From Chitinophaga eiseniae (lineage in GTDB: Bacteria > Bacteroidota > Bacteroidia > Chitinophagales > Chitinophagaceae): a stretch of DNA of 64,000 nucleotides. Under the pieces are notes generated by a model that saw nothing but the letters and a program-made list of their open reading frames with translations, searched no databases and had not been told where the DNA came from. Each line of letters begins with the position of its first letter. The first letter of the stretch is position 1. Where the stretch lies: positions 868,001-932,000 of the forward strand of contig NZ_FUWZ01000001.1 in NCBI RefSeq assembly GCF_900167135.1. The letters are read 5' to 3'. Made by a program: the position numbers and the translations under genes. Positions 17,386-26,711 of this stretch are shown here, in pieces.

Positions 17386-17607
17386 TCAGGGATTTTCCTC
17401 GTCAATTTCTTCCTGCGAGTTTTCATCCAGCTCTTCATCAAATTCCAGTTCTTCCTGATCTTCCTGGTCTTCTTGCCCGGGTTGGTTGGGCTGGTTAATA
17501 CCGTAGTTGTTGGTTTGTTCTGTCTGCTGGAATTCGCCGGTTTTTTCCCTTTGGGTATGGTGCTCGTTATTGTCGGGCTGGCCAGCGGGTTTGCGTTCTT
17601 TTGCCAT
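17386..17607 (-). CDS. Small acidic, low-complexity protein
   Basis: The 73-residue product begins MAKERKPAGQPDN and is dominated by Q, N, E and D. The middle is glutamine/asparagine rich (GEFQQTEQTNNYGINQPNQP) and the end is strongly acidic (EELEFDEELDENSQEE). It should be intrinsically disordered and cytoplasmic. I do not recognise a family. It is kept as real because the frame is clean between well-defined neighbours and the sequence is strongly biased in one frame only. An alternative start two codons upstream (17613) exists. Confidence 0.5.
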   Translation of the reverse strand: MAKERKPAGQPDNNEHHTQREKTGEFQQTEQTNNYGINQPNQPGQEDQEDQEELEFDEELDENSQEEIDEENP

Positions 17608-17716
17608 ACACATGATTTTAGGGAAAAAGCCACAAAGACTACGCCATTGGATGAACGGTAAATCGAATTCCGGTCTTTTTTTATACTTTTCCAGTCACAA
17701 CCAACCATTAACACTG

Positions 17717-18871
17717 ATGAAAAAAGCTTTTCTCGTATGCGCTGCCATGGCAGGCATGACCCACCTGTATGCACAAAAGGCGGGGGTAACTATCACTGGT
17801 AAAATACCGTCTGTTTTCAACAATGAGTACATCTATCTGCTGAAAGGCAGAGGTACCATGCTTGATTCCGCCAAAGTGGAAAAGGGCGCTTTCACGCTGA
17901 AATATGAATTGACGGATACTATTCAGGCTGCTTTGCGGGTCGTAAAAAAAGAAGACGGCAAATCCTATTACGGTACCAGGAACCTGTTCCTGAAGCCGGG
18001 TGACAAAGTATCGCTGACTGTAAAAGATACCAGTGGCGGTAACCTGCTGGTGAAAGGAGTGCTGAAAGGAGCTGCGCTCACCGTACAACAGGAGCAGCTG
18101 CAAAAAGAATTAAAAGAGGTAAGCGGAGAGATGGACGCGCTGCGTTCCAGGTACATGCAGCAGATGCAGGCTGTACAGAGCGGTAAGGCGCAAAGGGATA
18201 CGGCTGCTGAAATAGCTATGAGCAAAAAAATGAGCGAACTGTGGAAACAACAGGAGGACATCACCAACACCTTTATCAACGCTCATCCGGATTATTATGT
18301 AAGCCTGGTGGAATTCAAGGAAAGCCTGGGAGGCCGCGTGAAAGACGTAGCTGCCACACAGGAACGTTTTAACAAATTTACACCGGCACTGCGACAGTCT
18401 TCACTCGGACTGTCTGTACAGGAGTTGCTGAAAGCGTCTGCCAAACTGAGCGTTAACCAACCGGCGCCTGATTTTGCATCTACTACGCCGGATGGCAAAA
18501 CATTAAAGCTGTCTGACCTGAAAGGCAAATATGTACTGCTCGATTTCTGGGCCAGCTGGTGCGGTCCCTGCCGTGCGGAGAACCCCAATGTGGTAAAGGC
18601 CTTCCAGCAGTATAAAGACAGGAATTTTACGGTGCTGGGCGTATCACTCGACCGTGAAGGCGCGCATGATAAATGGACGGAAGCCATTGAGAAGGACGGC
18701 CTGGCATGGTATCATGTGAGTGACCTGAAATGGTGGAAAGCAGATGCAGCAGCGTTGTATATGATCCGTTCCATTCCACAAAACTTCCTGATCGATCCCA
18801 GCGGAAAAATCATTGCTTCCAACCTGCGTGGTGAAGCGCTGCAGGAAGAACTGGCGAAACTCCTGAAATAA
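17717..18871 (+). CDS. TlpA/ResA-like thioredoxin with N-terminal DUF4369
   Basis: The 384-residue protein starts with a signal peptide (MKKAFLVCAAMAGMTHLYAQ). An N-terminal DUF4369 domain (about 22-125: VTITGKIPSVFNNEYIYLLK) is followed by a helical linker (about 130-235) and a C-terminal thioredoxin fold of the AhpC/TSA-TlpA type (about 245-384). The redox site is WASWCGPCRAENP and the cis-Pro loop is IRSIPQNFLIDP. Such proteins reduce or shuffle disulfides in the periplasm and often lack a known partner in Bacteroidota. The longer upstream frame is ignored because it runs through the convergent acidic gene, while ATG 17717 begins the signal peptide. Confidence 0.93.
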   Translation: MKKAFLVCAAMAGMTHLYAQKAGVTITGKIPSVFNNEYIYLLKGRGTMLDSAKVEKGAFTLKYELTDTIQAALRVVKKEDGKSYYGTRNLFLKPGDKVSLTVKDTSGGNLLVKGVLKGAALTVQQEQLQKELKEVSGEMDALRSRYMQQMQAVQSGKAQRDTAAEIAMSKKMSELWKQQEDITNTFINAHPDYYVSLVEFKESLGGRVKDVAATQERFNKFTPALRQSSLGLSVQELLKASAKLSVNQPAPDFASTTPDGKTLKLSDLKGKYVLLDFWASWCGPCRAENPNVVKAFQQYKDRNFTVLGVSLDREGAHDKWTEAIEKDGLAWYHVSDLKWWKADAAALYMIRSIPQNFLIDPSGKIIASNLRGEALQEELAKLLK

Positions 18872-18875
18872 TATG

Positions 18876-20138
18876 TTACCGCTCCAGGATCGCGGTAACG
18901 CCCATGCCACCGGCGGTGCAGATAGACACCAAAGCCCTGCCCCCGCCGCGTTCCTGGAGTATTTTAGCTGTTTGTGCCACAATCCTCGCCCCGGTGGCGG
19001 CAAAAGGATGGCCGATGGCCACGCTGCCACCTTTCGTGTTTAGTTTGTTACGGTTTATACTCCCCAGCGGGGCATCCAGTCCCAGCTTTTTACAATAAGC
19101 GGCGTCTTCCCAGGCTTTGAGGGTACAGAGTACCTGACCGCAGAAAGCTTCATGAATTTCATATACATCGAAATCCTGCAAGTGCAGGTTGTTACGTTGC
19201 AGTAGCCGCGCTACGGCATAGGTAGGCGCCATCAGCAGCCCTTCGCCGTGTACATAGTCCACCGCTGCGGTTTCCCCGTCTGTCAGATAAGCCTGTACCG
19301 GCCATTGCCGGCGCTGTGCATATTCTTCGGAGGCCAGTAGCAGTGCAGCGGCGCCGTCGGTATAAATAGTGCTGTTGCCCGCGGTGAGCGTGCCTTTGCC
19401 GGTATGATCAAAAGCGGGTTTCAGCATGGCCAGTTTTTCAGGAGTGGTATCGGAACGGACGATGGTATCGCGGCTGACGTTTTTAAAAGGGATGACCAGC
19501 CCTTCGAAGAAACCAGCCATATAGGCGCGGGTGGTGTTCATATGACTGGTGTACGCCAGCGCGTCCTGGTCTTCCCGGCTGATGCCCCATTCCTGCACCA
19601 TCTTTTCAGTATGTTGCCCCATAGAGAGACCGGTGCGTGGTTCTACAATGGAAGGGTAGAGAGGTGACAGGTCGCGGAAACGGAGAGAAGTAAGTATACG
19701 CAGTCTTTCCCCCGGTGTTTTGGCGCCTTTGAGGGCGGTGAGTTTCCAGGATAACTGCTGTTGCAGCATCAGGGGTAGGTCACTGTTGGTATCGCTGCCG
19801 CCGGCGATACCGGTTTCTATCTGTCCGGCCGCGATGCGCAGGCCCAGTTGTATGGCGGCGTCGAGGCTGGTGCCGCAGGCGCGTTGTACGTTGTAAGCCG
19901 GGGTGTGCGGATCGAGCGCCGTGCCCAGCACACATTCCCGTGCGAAGTTCCATTCAGTGGAACGGTTCAGCAGCGCGCCCAGCGCTACGTCACCAATGCG
20001 GCGCCCTTCCAGCCGGTAGGTGCTCACCAGGGCGTGCAGGCAGGCCGTGAGCATCTCCTGGTTGGAAACCCGGTTGTATTCCCGGAAGGATTTGACAAAG
20101 GGGATTCTTTTCCCGCCGATAACAGCCACTTTTCTCAT
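18876..20138 (-). CDS. Thiolase (acetyl-CoA C-acyltransferase, FadI-like)
   Basis: The 420-residue enzyme condenses or cleaves acyl-CoA with CoA, most likely in beta-oxidation. The acylated cysteine is Cys88 in VQRACGTSLDAA. The other active-site loops are IHEAFCGQV (NEAF equivalent), GGSVAIGHPFAATGARI with the His, and SICTAGGMGV with the second Cys. The length matches the long FadI type rather than the 390-residue biosynthetic type. No partner hydratase/dehydrogenase gene lies nearby; a 2-hydroxyacid dehydrogenase is 50 bp upstream in the same direction. Confidence 0.93.
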   Translation of the reverse strand: MRKVAVIGGKRIPFVKSFREYNRVSNQEMLTACLHALVSTYRLEGRRIGDVALGALLNRSTEWNFARECVLGTALDPHTPAYNVQRACGTSLDAAIQLGLRIAAGQIETGIAGGSDTNSDLPLMLQQQLSWKLTALKGAKTPGERLRILTSLRFRDLSPLYPSIVEPRTGLSMGQHTEKMVQEWGISREDQDALAYTSHMNTTRAYMAGFFEGLVIPFKNVSRDTIVRSDTTPEKLAMLKPAFDHTGKGTLTAGNSTIYTDGAAALLLASEEYAQRRQWPVQAYLTDGETAAVDYVHGEGLLMAPTYAVARLLQRNNLHLQDFDVYEIHEAFCGQVLCTLKAWEDAAYCKKLGLDAPLGSINRNKLNTKGGSVAIGHPFAATGARIVAQTAKILQERGGGRALVSICTAGGMGVTAILER

Positions 20139-20188
20139 AAAAGCGCATTTACTTAAAGGTACTTAAAATGAAAGAAGCGACCATGTTG

Positions 20189-21154
20189 TTACAGGCTGGT
20201 GACGGGATTAGGCAGGGGATCTCCTTTGAATGCGGCCAGTATGTTTTTGGCGGCCATGGCAGACATGGCATTGCGGGTTTCCTCGGTGGCGGAGCCAATA
20301 TGTGGCAGTACCGCCACGGTCGGCATGTCGAGCAACGGATTATCGGGCTGCATCGGTTCCGGATTGGTGACATCCAGCCCTGCGCCCCAGATAACGCCCT
20401 GCTGCAGTGCAGCAATGAGATCTGCCTCGTTATGGATAGCGCCTCTGGCGGTATTGATGAAAATAGCCGATGGCTTCATCTGTTCAAAAACAGCTTTGTT
20501 GAACACGCCGGTGGTCTGCGGTGTCAGTGCGGTATGCACCGTGAGCACATCGCTCTGCGCCAGCAGTTCTTCAAACGAAACCCTGACGGCGCCCAGTTCT
20601 TTTTCCGCCGCTTCGTTGCGGCCGCGGTTGTGGTAGATCACTTTCATATTAAAAGCACTGACGCAACGTTTGGCCATCACATGACCAATATTGCCCAGTC
20701 CCCAGACGCCGAGTGTTTTTCCTTCCAGGTCAACGCCCAGGTTGGCGGTAGGTTCGGAGAATCCCCACTCTCCCCGCAGGATACGCCGGTAGTGGAAAAA
20801 CGCTTTGCGCGCTACAGACATCATCAGCAGGAAAGCGGTATCGGCAGTGGCCGCGCTTAATACGCCCGGCGTATTGGTCACCGGTACCCGCAGTTCGTTG
20901 GCCGCCGCCACATCTACTTTGTCATATCCTACAGACAATAGCGCAATCACTTTCAGGTGGCGGCACTGCTCCAGGAAAGTGCGGTCAATGTGGTTGTCGC
21001 TGGCCAGCAGTAATGCGTCGTATTGCCGGCAGTGTGCAATCAGCTCCGCTGGGGATAGTCCACGCTTCTCTGTCCATTGGGTTACGCTGATGCCTGCACG
21101 CTGTAATAGTTCCAGTCCATCCGGCGGGATGACTCTTGTCACAAAAACCTTCAT
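20189..21154 (-). CDS. D-isomer-specific 2-hydroxyacid dehydrogenase (glyoxylate/hydroxypyruvate reductase-like)
   Basis: The 321-residue protein has the two-domain layout of the D-2-hydroxyacid dehydrogenases. The NAD(P) loop is LGVWGLGNIGHVMAKRC (about 150-165). The catalytic residues are Arg in INTARGAIHNEADL, Glu in DVTNPEPM and His in LPHIGSATEETR. The N-terminal segment VIALLSVGYDKVDV is typical of the glyoxylate reductase branch. It interconverts 2-keto and D-2-hydroxy acids. A long hairpin lies just upstream, separating it from the ATPase gene. Confidence 0.9.
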   Translation of the reverse strand: MKVFVTRVIPPDGLELLQRAGISVTQWTEKRGLSPAELIAHCRQYDALLLASDNHIDRTFLEQCRHLKVIALLSVGYDKVDVAAANELRVPVTNTPGVLSAATADTAFLLMMSVARKAFFHYRRILRGEWGFSEPTANLGVDLEGKTLGVWGLGNIGHVMAKRCVSAFNMKVIYHNRGRNEAAEKELGAVRVSFEELLAQSDVLTVHTALTPQTTGVFNKAVFEQMKPSAIFINTARGAIHNEADLIAALQQGVIWGAGLDVTNPEPMQPDNPLLDMPTVAVLPHIGSATEETRNAMSAMAAKNILAAFKGDPLPNPVTSL

Positions 21155-21178
21155 ATTTGGCTATTTTATTATTTTTTT

Positions 21179-21230
21179 ATTTGGTTATTGAAAGTATGAA
21201 AGCACTCTTCCTTACTTTCAATAACCAAAT
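21179..21230. repeat. 18-bp perfect inverted repeat (hairpin)
   Basis: ATTTGGTTATTGAAAGTA at 21179-21196 pairs perfectly with 21213-21230 around a 16-nt loop. It fills the gap between the P-type ATPase stop (21233) and the dehydrogenase start and is a good rho-independent-like terminator for the ATPase gene. The same ATTTGGTTATT string recurs beside the element at 59.03 kb. Confidence 0.7.
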
Positions 21231-21232
21231 AT

Positions 21233-23737
21233 CTAAATATCTAAATTCCTACATCGTTTGTTCCATTTCCATATCTCAAACCACCATACAGATACCGCGC
21301 CAACGCCTGCGCAGATCAGCAAAGAACGTATATCCAGCGCCGTGATATGGAAAAAGCCCGCCACCGGGGGGATATAAAGCATACATGCCAGCAGCGCCAG
21401 CGTGATCAGGATAACGCCCACCATCAGTTTGTTGTGGTTGCGCATGCTGGTGATAAATGAATAATAGAAAGAGCGGTTCACCTGTGTCAGAAATACATTG
21501 GCCAGTACCAGGGTGGTAAATACCATGCTGCGAACATAGGTTTCATCATGGCCTTGTGACAGGCTGTACTGGTAAACGCCCAGTACACCGGCGGTGATAA
21601 AAAGCCCCTGCACCAGGCTGACGGCCATCTCTTTAAAAGAGAGAAATGTTTGTCCGATAGGCCGTGGCGGCAGCCGCATGGCATTGGGTTCCATCGGTTC
21701 GTTTTCATAAACGATGGAGCAGGTGGGGCCCATGATCAGCTCGAGGAAGATGACGTGTACCGGTGTGAAGATGTTCGGGTACGCCCATCCGAGGAACAGC
21801 GGCAGCGACACGGTGAGGATAATGGGAATATGAATGGAGATAATGTATTGTACTGCTTTTTTGATGTTGGTATAAATCCTGCGGCCGATGGCAACGGCAT
21901 CTACCATGCCGGAGAGGTCATCGTTCACGAGGATCAGGGCGGCGGCCTGTTTGGCGATCTCGGTGCCTTTCTGTCCCATGGCGATGCCGATGTGGGCGGC
22001 TTTCAGGGCGGGGCCGTCGTTGACGCCGTCGCCGGTCATGGCCACTACCTGGCTATCTGCCTTGAGTGCATTGATGGCGGCCAGTTTGGCTTCGGGGAAC
22101 ATGCGGGTGAAGATGTTCACCCGCAGCAGGGTGGCCTGCATTTCCGGAAGGGACTGTTGCATGAGCGCGTCGCCGTCTATCGCTTCCGCGGCGTGCCGCA
22201 GTCCGGCCTGCGCAGCAATGGCCCTGGTGGTGGCGCTGTTGTCGCCGGTAATGATCTTGATATCGATGCCGGCTTCATAAAACTGTTGGAAAACCTGGCT
22301 GATATTGGCTTTGGGAGGATCGTAAAAAGCCACCAGCCCCACGAAGGTAAAGGGCAGTTCCTGTTGTTGTGCCGGGTAATCTGTGCCTTTGAAGTCGGAG
22401 GTAGCTACGCCCAGCAGGCGGTATCCTTTTTCCGCCAGTTGACTGAGCTGTTGTTGTACGTTGTTTTTTTCCGCCTCCGGCAGATGACAAACGCGGAGAA
22501 TAGCCTCCGGTGCTCCTTTGGCGGCAATGATCCGTTGACCGTCATTGGTTTCAAACACGTGGGTCATCATGGGTGGTTTACCTTCCAGCGGGTATTCATG
22601 CACCATGTGGTACTGCGGGCGTTCATCCGTGGCCGTAGTCTGTTCATACAGTTGATGCAGCGTTTTTTCCATCGGATCAAACGGTACCGGCTCGCTGGCC
22701 CACATGGCGGCGCGGATAACGGCGGCCGGCCACCGGCCGTCCTGGTACAGCGTTTGGTCGGCAGCGTTATAGGCCGACTGCAGGCTCATTTTGTTTTCCG
22801 TGATGGTGCCGGTTTTATCGGTACAGATAACGGTGGCGCTGCCCAGGGCTTCCACCGTGCGTATTTTCTTGACGATAATGCCCAGCTGCATCAGCCGCCG
22901 GGAGCCCAGCGCCATAAAGGTCGTAAACGCTACAGGTATCTCTTCCGGCAGGATGGACATGGCGAGGGTGAGCCCTTTCAGCAGGCTATCGGTCAGGCTG
23001 CGGCTCTGGATGAAATTGTACAGCCATACGGCGAGGAATACGCCGATGCCGATAATGGCCATGCCTTTTACAAACCGTTCTATCTGTTGCTGCAGGGGGG
23101 TGGGTTCTTCCCGGATGTCGAGGATGGCTTTGCCCAGCTGCCCTATCCTGGTCTGGTCGCCGATCTGTTCCACGCGGCAGATAGCGAGGCCGGACACTAC
23201 GACGGTGCCGCTGTATACACGGGGGTTTTCGCTGCCGGCGTCCTTGAAAACGGCGTAGGCTTCGCCTGTGAGCGCGGATTCGTTGACGGAGAAGTCGTTG
23301 CTGTGCACAATCACCCCGTCGGCGTTGATGGTACTGCCTTCAGACACCACCAGCATGTCGCCGGTGACGATATCGGTGGTGGGAATAGATTGCAGGGTAC
23401 CGTTGCGGACGACTTTACTCAGCGGCTCGTTCATTTTCTCCAGGGCTTCCAGGGCTTTACGGCTACGGCTATCCTGGTAAAATGAAATGCCGGATACCAC
23501 CGCGATGGCGGCCAGCATAAAATAGGCTTCGCCCCATTCGCCGAGTACAAAGTAGATGGCTGTAACGGCAATCAGCAACATCAGCATAGGCTCCTGCAGT
23601 ATCTCTTTCAACAGGGCCAGTACAGGGTTGATGGAAGGCTCCGGTGGAAGGTTCCGGCCGTACTCTTCCCGGGAAGCAGCTACTGCTGCGTCGTCGAGGC
23701 CGGTGATATTTTCCGGTAAATTGATTTTTACTGCCAT
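21233..23737 (-). CDS. Cation-translocating P-type ATPase (P2, calcium-ATPase-like)
   Basis: The 834-residue pump has the N-terminal cation ATPase domain (LDDAAVAASREEYGRN) and the actuator loop (VNESALTGEAYAVFKD). The M4 motif is LPEEIPVAFTTFMALG. The phosphorylation site is CTDKTGTITENK, and the hinge is MTGDGVNDGPALKAAHIGIA. A C-terminal set of six membrane helices completes it. PEEIP replaces the PEGLP of SERCA pumps, which is common in bacterial P2-type pumps of uncertain ion; calcium or manganese export is the usual guess. The start at 23737 (MAVKINLPENI) is preferred over 23785, whose extra 16 residues look like untranslated leader. Gene stands alone. Confidence 0.92.
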   Translation of the reverse strand: MAVKINLPENITGLDDAAVAASREEYGRNLPPEPSINPVLALLKEILQEPMLMLLIAVTAIYFVLGEWGEAYFMLAAIAVVSGISFYQDSRSRKALEALEKMNEPLSKVVRNGTLQSIPTTDIVTGDMLVVSEGSTINADGVIVHSNDFSVNESALTGEAYAVFKDAGSENPRVYSGTVVVSGLAICRVEQIGDQTRIGQLGKAILDIREEPTPLQQQIERFVKGMAIIGIGVFLAVWLYNFIQSRSLTDSLLKGLTLAMSILPEEIPVAFTTFMALGSRRLMQLGIIVKKIRTVEALGSATVICTDKTGTITENKMSLQSAYNAADQTLYQDGRWPAAVIRAAMWASEPVPFDPMEKTLHQLYEQTTATDERPQYHMVHEYPLEGKPPMMTHVFETNDGQRIIAAKGAPEAILRVCHLPEAEKNNVQQQLSQLAEKGYRLLGVATSDFKGTDYPAQQQELPFTFVGLVAFYDPPKANISQVFQQFYEAGIDIKIITGDNSATTRAIAAQAGLRHAAEAIDGDALMQQSLPEMQATLLRVNIFTRMFPEAKLAAINALKADSQVVAMTGDGVNDGPALKAAHIGIAMGQKGTEIAKQAAALILVNDDLSGMVDAVAIGRRIYTNIKKAVQYIISIHIPIILTVSLPLFLGWAYPNIFTPVHVIFLELIMGPTCSIVYENEPMEPNAMRLPPRPIGQTFLSFKEMAVSLVQGLFITAGVLGVYQYSLSQGHDETYVRSMVFTTLVLANVFLTQVNRSFYYSFITSMRNHNKLMVGVILITLALLACMLYIPPVAGFFHITALDIRSLLICAGVGAVSVWWFEIWKWNKRCRNLDI

Positions 23738-23917
23738 ACGCCGATTTTTATTGATACTGCCGTTGAAAACCGCCACAGTTTGCATCAGAATGGGGAAATA
23801 ATAGCGTCTCTAATATAACAAATAATGGTGGGGCACAGGCAAAAGTGTTATCTTCCCATCAGAAACATGTCCGGAATGGTTCTTGTGGGCATCATCATCT
23901 AACTGTCGTCACAACTC

Positions 23918-25423
23918 ATGCGGAAACCGGGTCCGAGTAATCTATTTATCAGATATATCTCTGCAAATAAGTGGTTGGTGGCTGCCATCTGTGTAGTTAC
24001 CGTATTAAGACTTTCTTTTATTGGCGCTATGGGGCTGATGCCCCAGGATGCGTACTATTTTTTTTATGGTCAGCATCCGGCGTTGTCCTATTTTGATCAT
24101 CCGCCGGCCATCGCCTATACGTTGCGGCTTTTCACCGATGTATTGGGCAGGCATGCCTGGGTGATCAAGCTGGCTGATACGGTGGTGACGATCGGCACAT
24201 TGCTGGCGTTTTACCGGTTGTCCACTTTTTTCCTGTCGCGGCACCGCGCTTCCCATGCCATATTGTTGCTATATTCCACGCTGATGATCACGCTACTGTC
24301 GCTGGTGTCTACACCAGACGTGCCGCTGCTGTTGTGGTGGGGCGTTTCGCTGATTGCGTTGTACAAAGCGGTGTTTGAAGACAGCCGGATGGCCTGGGTG
24401 TGGACGGGCATTGCGATGGGACTGGCGTTTGACAGTAAGTATACCGGTATTATTTTGCCGGCGGGCACCATTCTGTTTTTGTTGCTGTCTGCCCGCCACC
24501 GGCGCTACCTATGGTCACCGTGGTTGTTGCTGGCTGTGGCTTTTTTCCTGCTGACGATTTCCCCGGTGGTGATCTGGAATGTGGAAAACCAGTTTGCCTC
24601 TTTCCGTTTTCAGTCGTCCGGAAGGGTGGGTGGCATAGAGCTGCATCCGCTGGACTTCTTTGGCGTCATTGGCCATCAGGCTGCGATACTGATACCGGTG
24701 TTGCTGGGCGCTTTGTTTTATTATTTGTACAGGGCTTTCGGCCGTTACCGGCGGAGGTTGTGGCGTGTGCCCGCAAAGCAGCTGTTCCTGCTGTGTTTTT
24801 TCCTGCCGCCGTTTTTGGGTTTTATGTTGATATCTCCTGTTTACTGGGTGAAGCTGAACTGGATGATGCCGGCGTATATCACGGGTATTATCTGGGTGAG
24901 TGCCTGGATGGGCATGAAATATATCCGTTGGCAATGGATCGTTTCCATGGTGGTGCATCTGGTGCTGGCGGTGGAGATTCTTTTTTATCCTGTGCCTATT
25001 CATTCAGATGATACCATGATTGGCTGGGACGGTTTGGGGAAGGCGGCGCGGGAGATACGCGCGCAGTACCCCGATGATTTTATGTTTTCTGCTGATGATT
25101 ATAAAACGAGCGCCATGCTCAATTTCTATCTTCCCGGAATGGTCTATTCCAGGAATGTTATCGGGGAGAATGCGCTTCAATTTGATTATATCGGTACAGA
25201 TCTGAGGCGGCTGGAAGGCAGGAATGCCATCTTTATCAATTCCCTGACAGATGTGAACGATGATAAGGACGAGCAGGCATATGCAGATGAGCTGAAGCCT
25301 TATTTTGCGGAGTTGGAGCCGCTGCCGCCTATTATTGTGAAACTACATGGCAGGGTGGTACGTAAGTTCCTGGTGTACCGCTGTTACGGCTACCGGCCGC
25401 CACTACCGCCTGCGGTAGAGTAG
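23918..25423 (+). CDS. GT39/ArnT-like glycosyltransferase, integral membrane
   Basis: The 501-residue protein has about ten membrane helices and the first periplasmic-loop signature of the GT39/GT83 PMT-ArnT superfamily: LMPQDAYYFFYGQHPALSYF, then DHPPAIAYTLRL. This contains the catalytic acidic residue and the DHPP motif. A helical core follows, and a C-terminal soluble domain (about 370-500). These enzymes move a sugar from a polyprenyl-phosphate donor to lipid or protein on the periplasmic side. The acceptor is unknown and no lipid A or glycan cluster surrounds it. It is convergent with the Hpt gene, with only 6 bp between stops. Confidence 0.88.
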   Translation: MRKPGPSNLFIRYISANKWLVAAICVVTVLRLSFIGAMGLMPQDAYYFFYGQHPALSYFDHPPAIAYTLRLFTDVLGRHAWVIKLADTVVTIGTLLAFYRLSTFFLSRHRASHAILLLYSTLMITLLSLVSTPDVPLLLWWGVSLIALYKAVFEDSRMAWVWTGIAMGLAFDSKYTGIILPAGTILFLLLSARHRRYLWSPWLLLAVAFFLLTISPVVIWNVENQFASFRFQSSGRVGGIELHPLDFFGVIGHQAAILIPVLLGALFYYLYRAFGRYRRRLWRVPAKQLFLLCFFLPPFLGFMLISPVYWVKLNWMMPAYITGIIWVSAWMGMKYIRWQWIVSMVVHLVLAVEILFYPVPIHSDDTMIGWDGLGKAAREIRAQYPDDFMFSADDYKTSAMLNFYLPGMVYSRNVIGENALQFDYIGTDLRRLEGRNAIFINSLTDVNDDKDEQAYADELKPYFAELEPLPPIIVKLHGRVVRKFLVYRCYGYRPPLPPAVE

Positions 25424-25429
25424 CCGCCG

Positions 25430-25807
25430 TTACAGGTCCAGGTCTTTCCTTACCAGGGGAACATTATTTTCCGCGGTGTTGATCAGTATGTTAATGCTGT
25501 CATTGGTGGCGTTGTCCCAGGCGCCGGTGTGTTTGATCTGGTCGAAGCAGGGCTGCAGGTAGTCCATGCCGAGGCTTTTGAAAGACGTTGCTATTTTATG
25601 TGTCTGGTGTTTGAGGGTGTCGAGATCTTTATCTGCTGCCAGCTGGCGGCAGCTGTTCACATATTCCAGGAGCGCATCGAGGTACATGGAGGCGATTTCC
25701 TTCAGGAATTTGTAATCGCCGGCGCTGACGAGCAGCAGGTACTCAAAGGAGTAGGCCGGGGTGGCCACATTGGCCAGTTGCCGGAGTTTTTCCGCGGAAT
25801 TACGCAT
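25430..25807 (-). CDS. Orphan histidine phosphotransfer (Hpt) domain protein
   Basis: The 125-residue protein is almost all Hpt four-helix bundle. The phosphorylatable histidine lies in LKHQTHKIATSFKSLGMD, which matches the Hpt pattern H-x-[LI]-K/A-[GS]-S followed by a conserved G. It has no kinase or receiver domain. Hpt proteins shuttle phosphate between hybrid kinases and response regulators. The nearest two-component genes (27.4-30.0 kb) encode a non-hybrid kinase, so its partners are probably elsewhere. It faces an 18-bp perfect palindrome in its upstream region. Confidence 0.8.
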   Translation of the reverse strand: MRNSAEKLRQLANVATPAYSFEYLLLVSAGDYKFLKEIASMYLDALLEYVNSCRQLAADKDLDTLKHQTHKIATSFKSLGMDYLQPCFDQIKHTGAWDNATNDSINILINTAENNVPLVRKDLDL

Positions 25808-25873
25808 AAGGGGTGGCTTTAGGGGTTTTATAATTAGATATGTACCATTAAGTTACGACAACTAGCCGGATTT

Positions 25874-25891
25874 CGGTGACGGCCGTCACCG
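25874..25891. promoter_or_regulatory. 18-bp perfect palindrome, probable operator
   Basis: CGGTGACGGCCGTCACCG is its own reverse complement. It lies in the 203-bp divergent region between the Hpt gene and the pair of unknown genes, 42 bp upstream of a strong promoter match. A dimeric regulator site is the simplest reading. Confidence 0.55.
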
Positions 25892-25932
25892 GTTGCGTTG
25901 ATGACAATCATTGCATGTTGCTACAATTATCA

Positions 25933-25963
25933 TTGTTCAGGGTCCGGGGTGGAAGTACCTTTG
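25933..25963 (+). promoter_or_regulatory. Bacteroidota-type promoter for the 26.0-27.1 kb gene pair
   Basis: TTG at 25933-25935 (-33) is followed after 20 bp by TACCTTTG at 25956-25963 (-7, exact TAnnTTTG). This is the best complete promoter match in the window. Transcription should begin near 25970, about 40 bp before the start codon. Confidence 0.7.
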
Positions 25964-26010
25964 TGATGTCGGGAATATTTAATGGTTTTCTTTTTTTAAT
26001 ATGAACGCAT

Positions 26011-26700
26011 ATGTTTACCGGTTTTTTTTCCTCATCCCTGCAGCGGAGATTTTGTGAAGGCTTTCTTTTTTATCCGATCAGAAGGCTGCGGCAATACGGA
26101 GGATACATCTTCAAACAGTATAAATCAAAGTCTGGCATCAAAACGCTGCTGGAAAATCAGCGACAGATATTTGATTATAACGGTTACTATGCGGCGGAAC
26201 TGGCCCGGCAGCTGAAAGAAACGGCGTTGCCGCAGGCAACAAAGCTTTCCCGGAAACTGGAGGCGTTGTATGTGGCCAGCAGACAGGAGATGCAACACAA
26301 TGCGGTAAGCTTTGTGGAGTTCAACGAGGTGATCATCAGCTATTACCGGGAACTGAGCACTTACCAGGCGGTGGTGCTGGAAAGCCTGGAAAAAGAAATG
26401 AAACCGGCGATCCGTATCAAGGCCGATGATGCGGCTTTACAGTCCTTCAGGCCAGACTATCACGGCAACGTGCGGGATGTGATGAAGGGTTTTATCAGAG
26501 AGAGTAACAGGACCGCCAGATATTTACAAAAATGTATTGACGGTGACAGTAATATTTATGATATTTGTGCAGATCGAAAAATGCAGGACCTGGTCAACAG
26601 CATCAAGGAGATGTCTCTGATACAGCGTGGAATGGTTACCTTGCTGCAACACTGGGAAGACCAGCAAAGGCTGAATGGTCTGCAGGTGTATTATAACTAG
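26011..26700 (+). CDS. Unknown helical protein
   Basis: I do not recognise this 229-residue protein. It appears mostly alpha-helical, with long amphipathic stretches (ELARQLKETALPQATKLSRK, then VVLESLEKEMKPAIRI). A basic N-terminal region (PIRRLRQYGGYIFKQYKSKS) precedes the helices. There is no signal peptide or membrane helix. It has its own promoter and is 11 bp before a second small helical protein, so the two probably work together. An ATG at 26001 is in another frame and gives only a short peptide. Function unknown; the divergent Hpt gene is the only contextual hint. Confidence 0.7.
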   Translation: MFTGFFSSSLQRRFCEGFLFYPIRRLRQYGGYIFKQYKSKSGIKTLLENQRQIFDYNGYYAAELARQLKETALPQATKLSRKLEALYVASRQEMQHNAVSFVEFNEVIISYYRELSTYQAVVLESLEKEMKPAIRIKADDAALQSFRPDYHGNVRDVMKGFIRESNRTARYLQKCIDGDSNIYDICADRKMQDLVNSIKEMSLIQRGMVTLLQHWEDQQRLNGLQVYYN

Positions 26701-26711
26701 CAGCACTTACT

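Noticed and set aside
21650-23485. A 611-codon open frame on the plus strand opposite the P-type ATPase gene
   Set aside because: It is the antisense shadow of a clearly conserved gene with DKTGT and GDGVND motifs; its own product has no recognisable domain.
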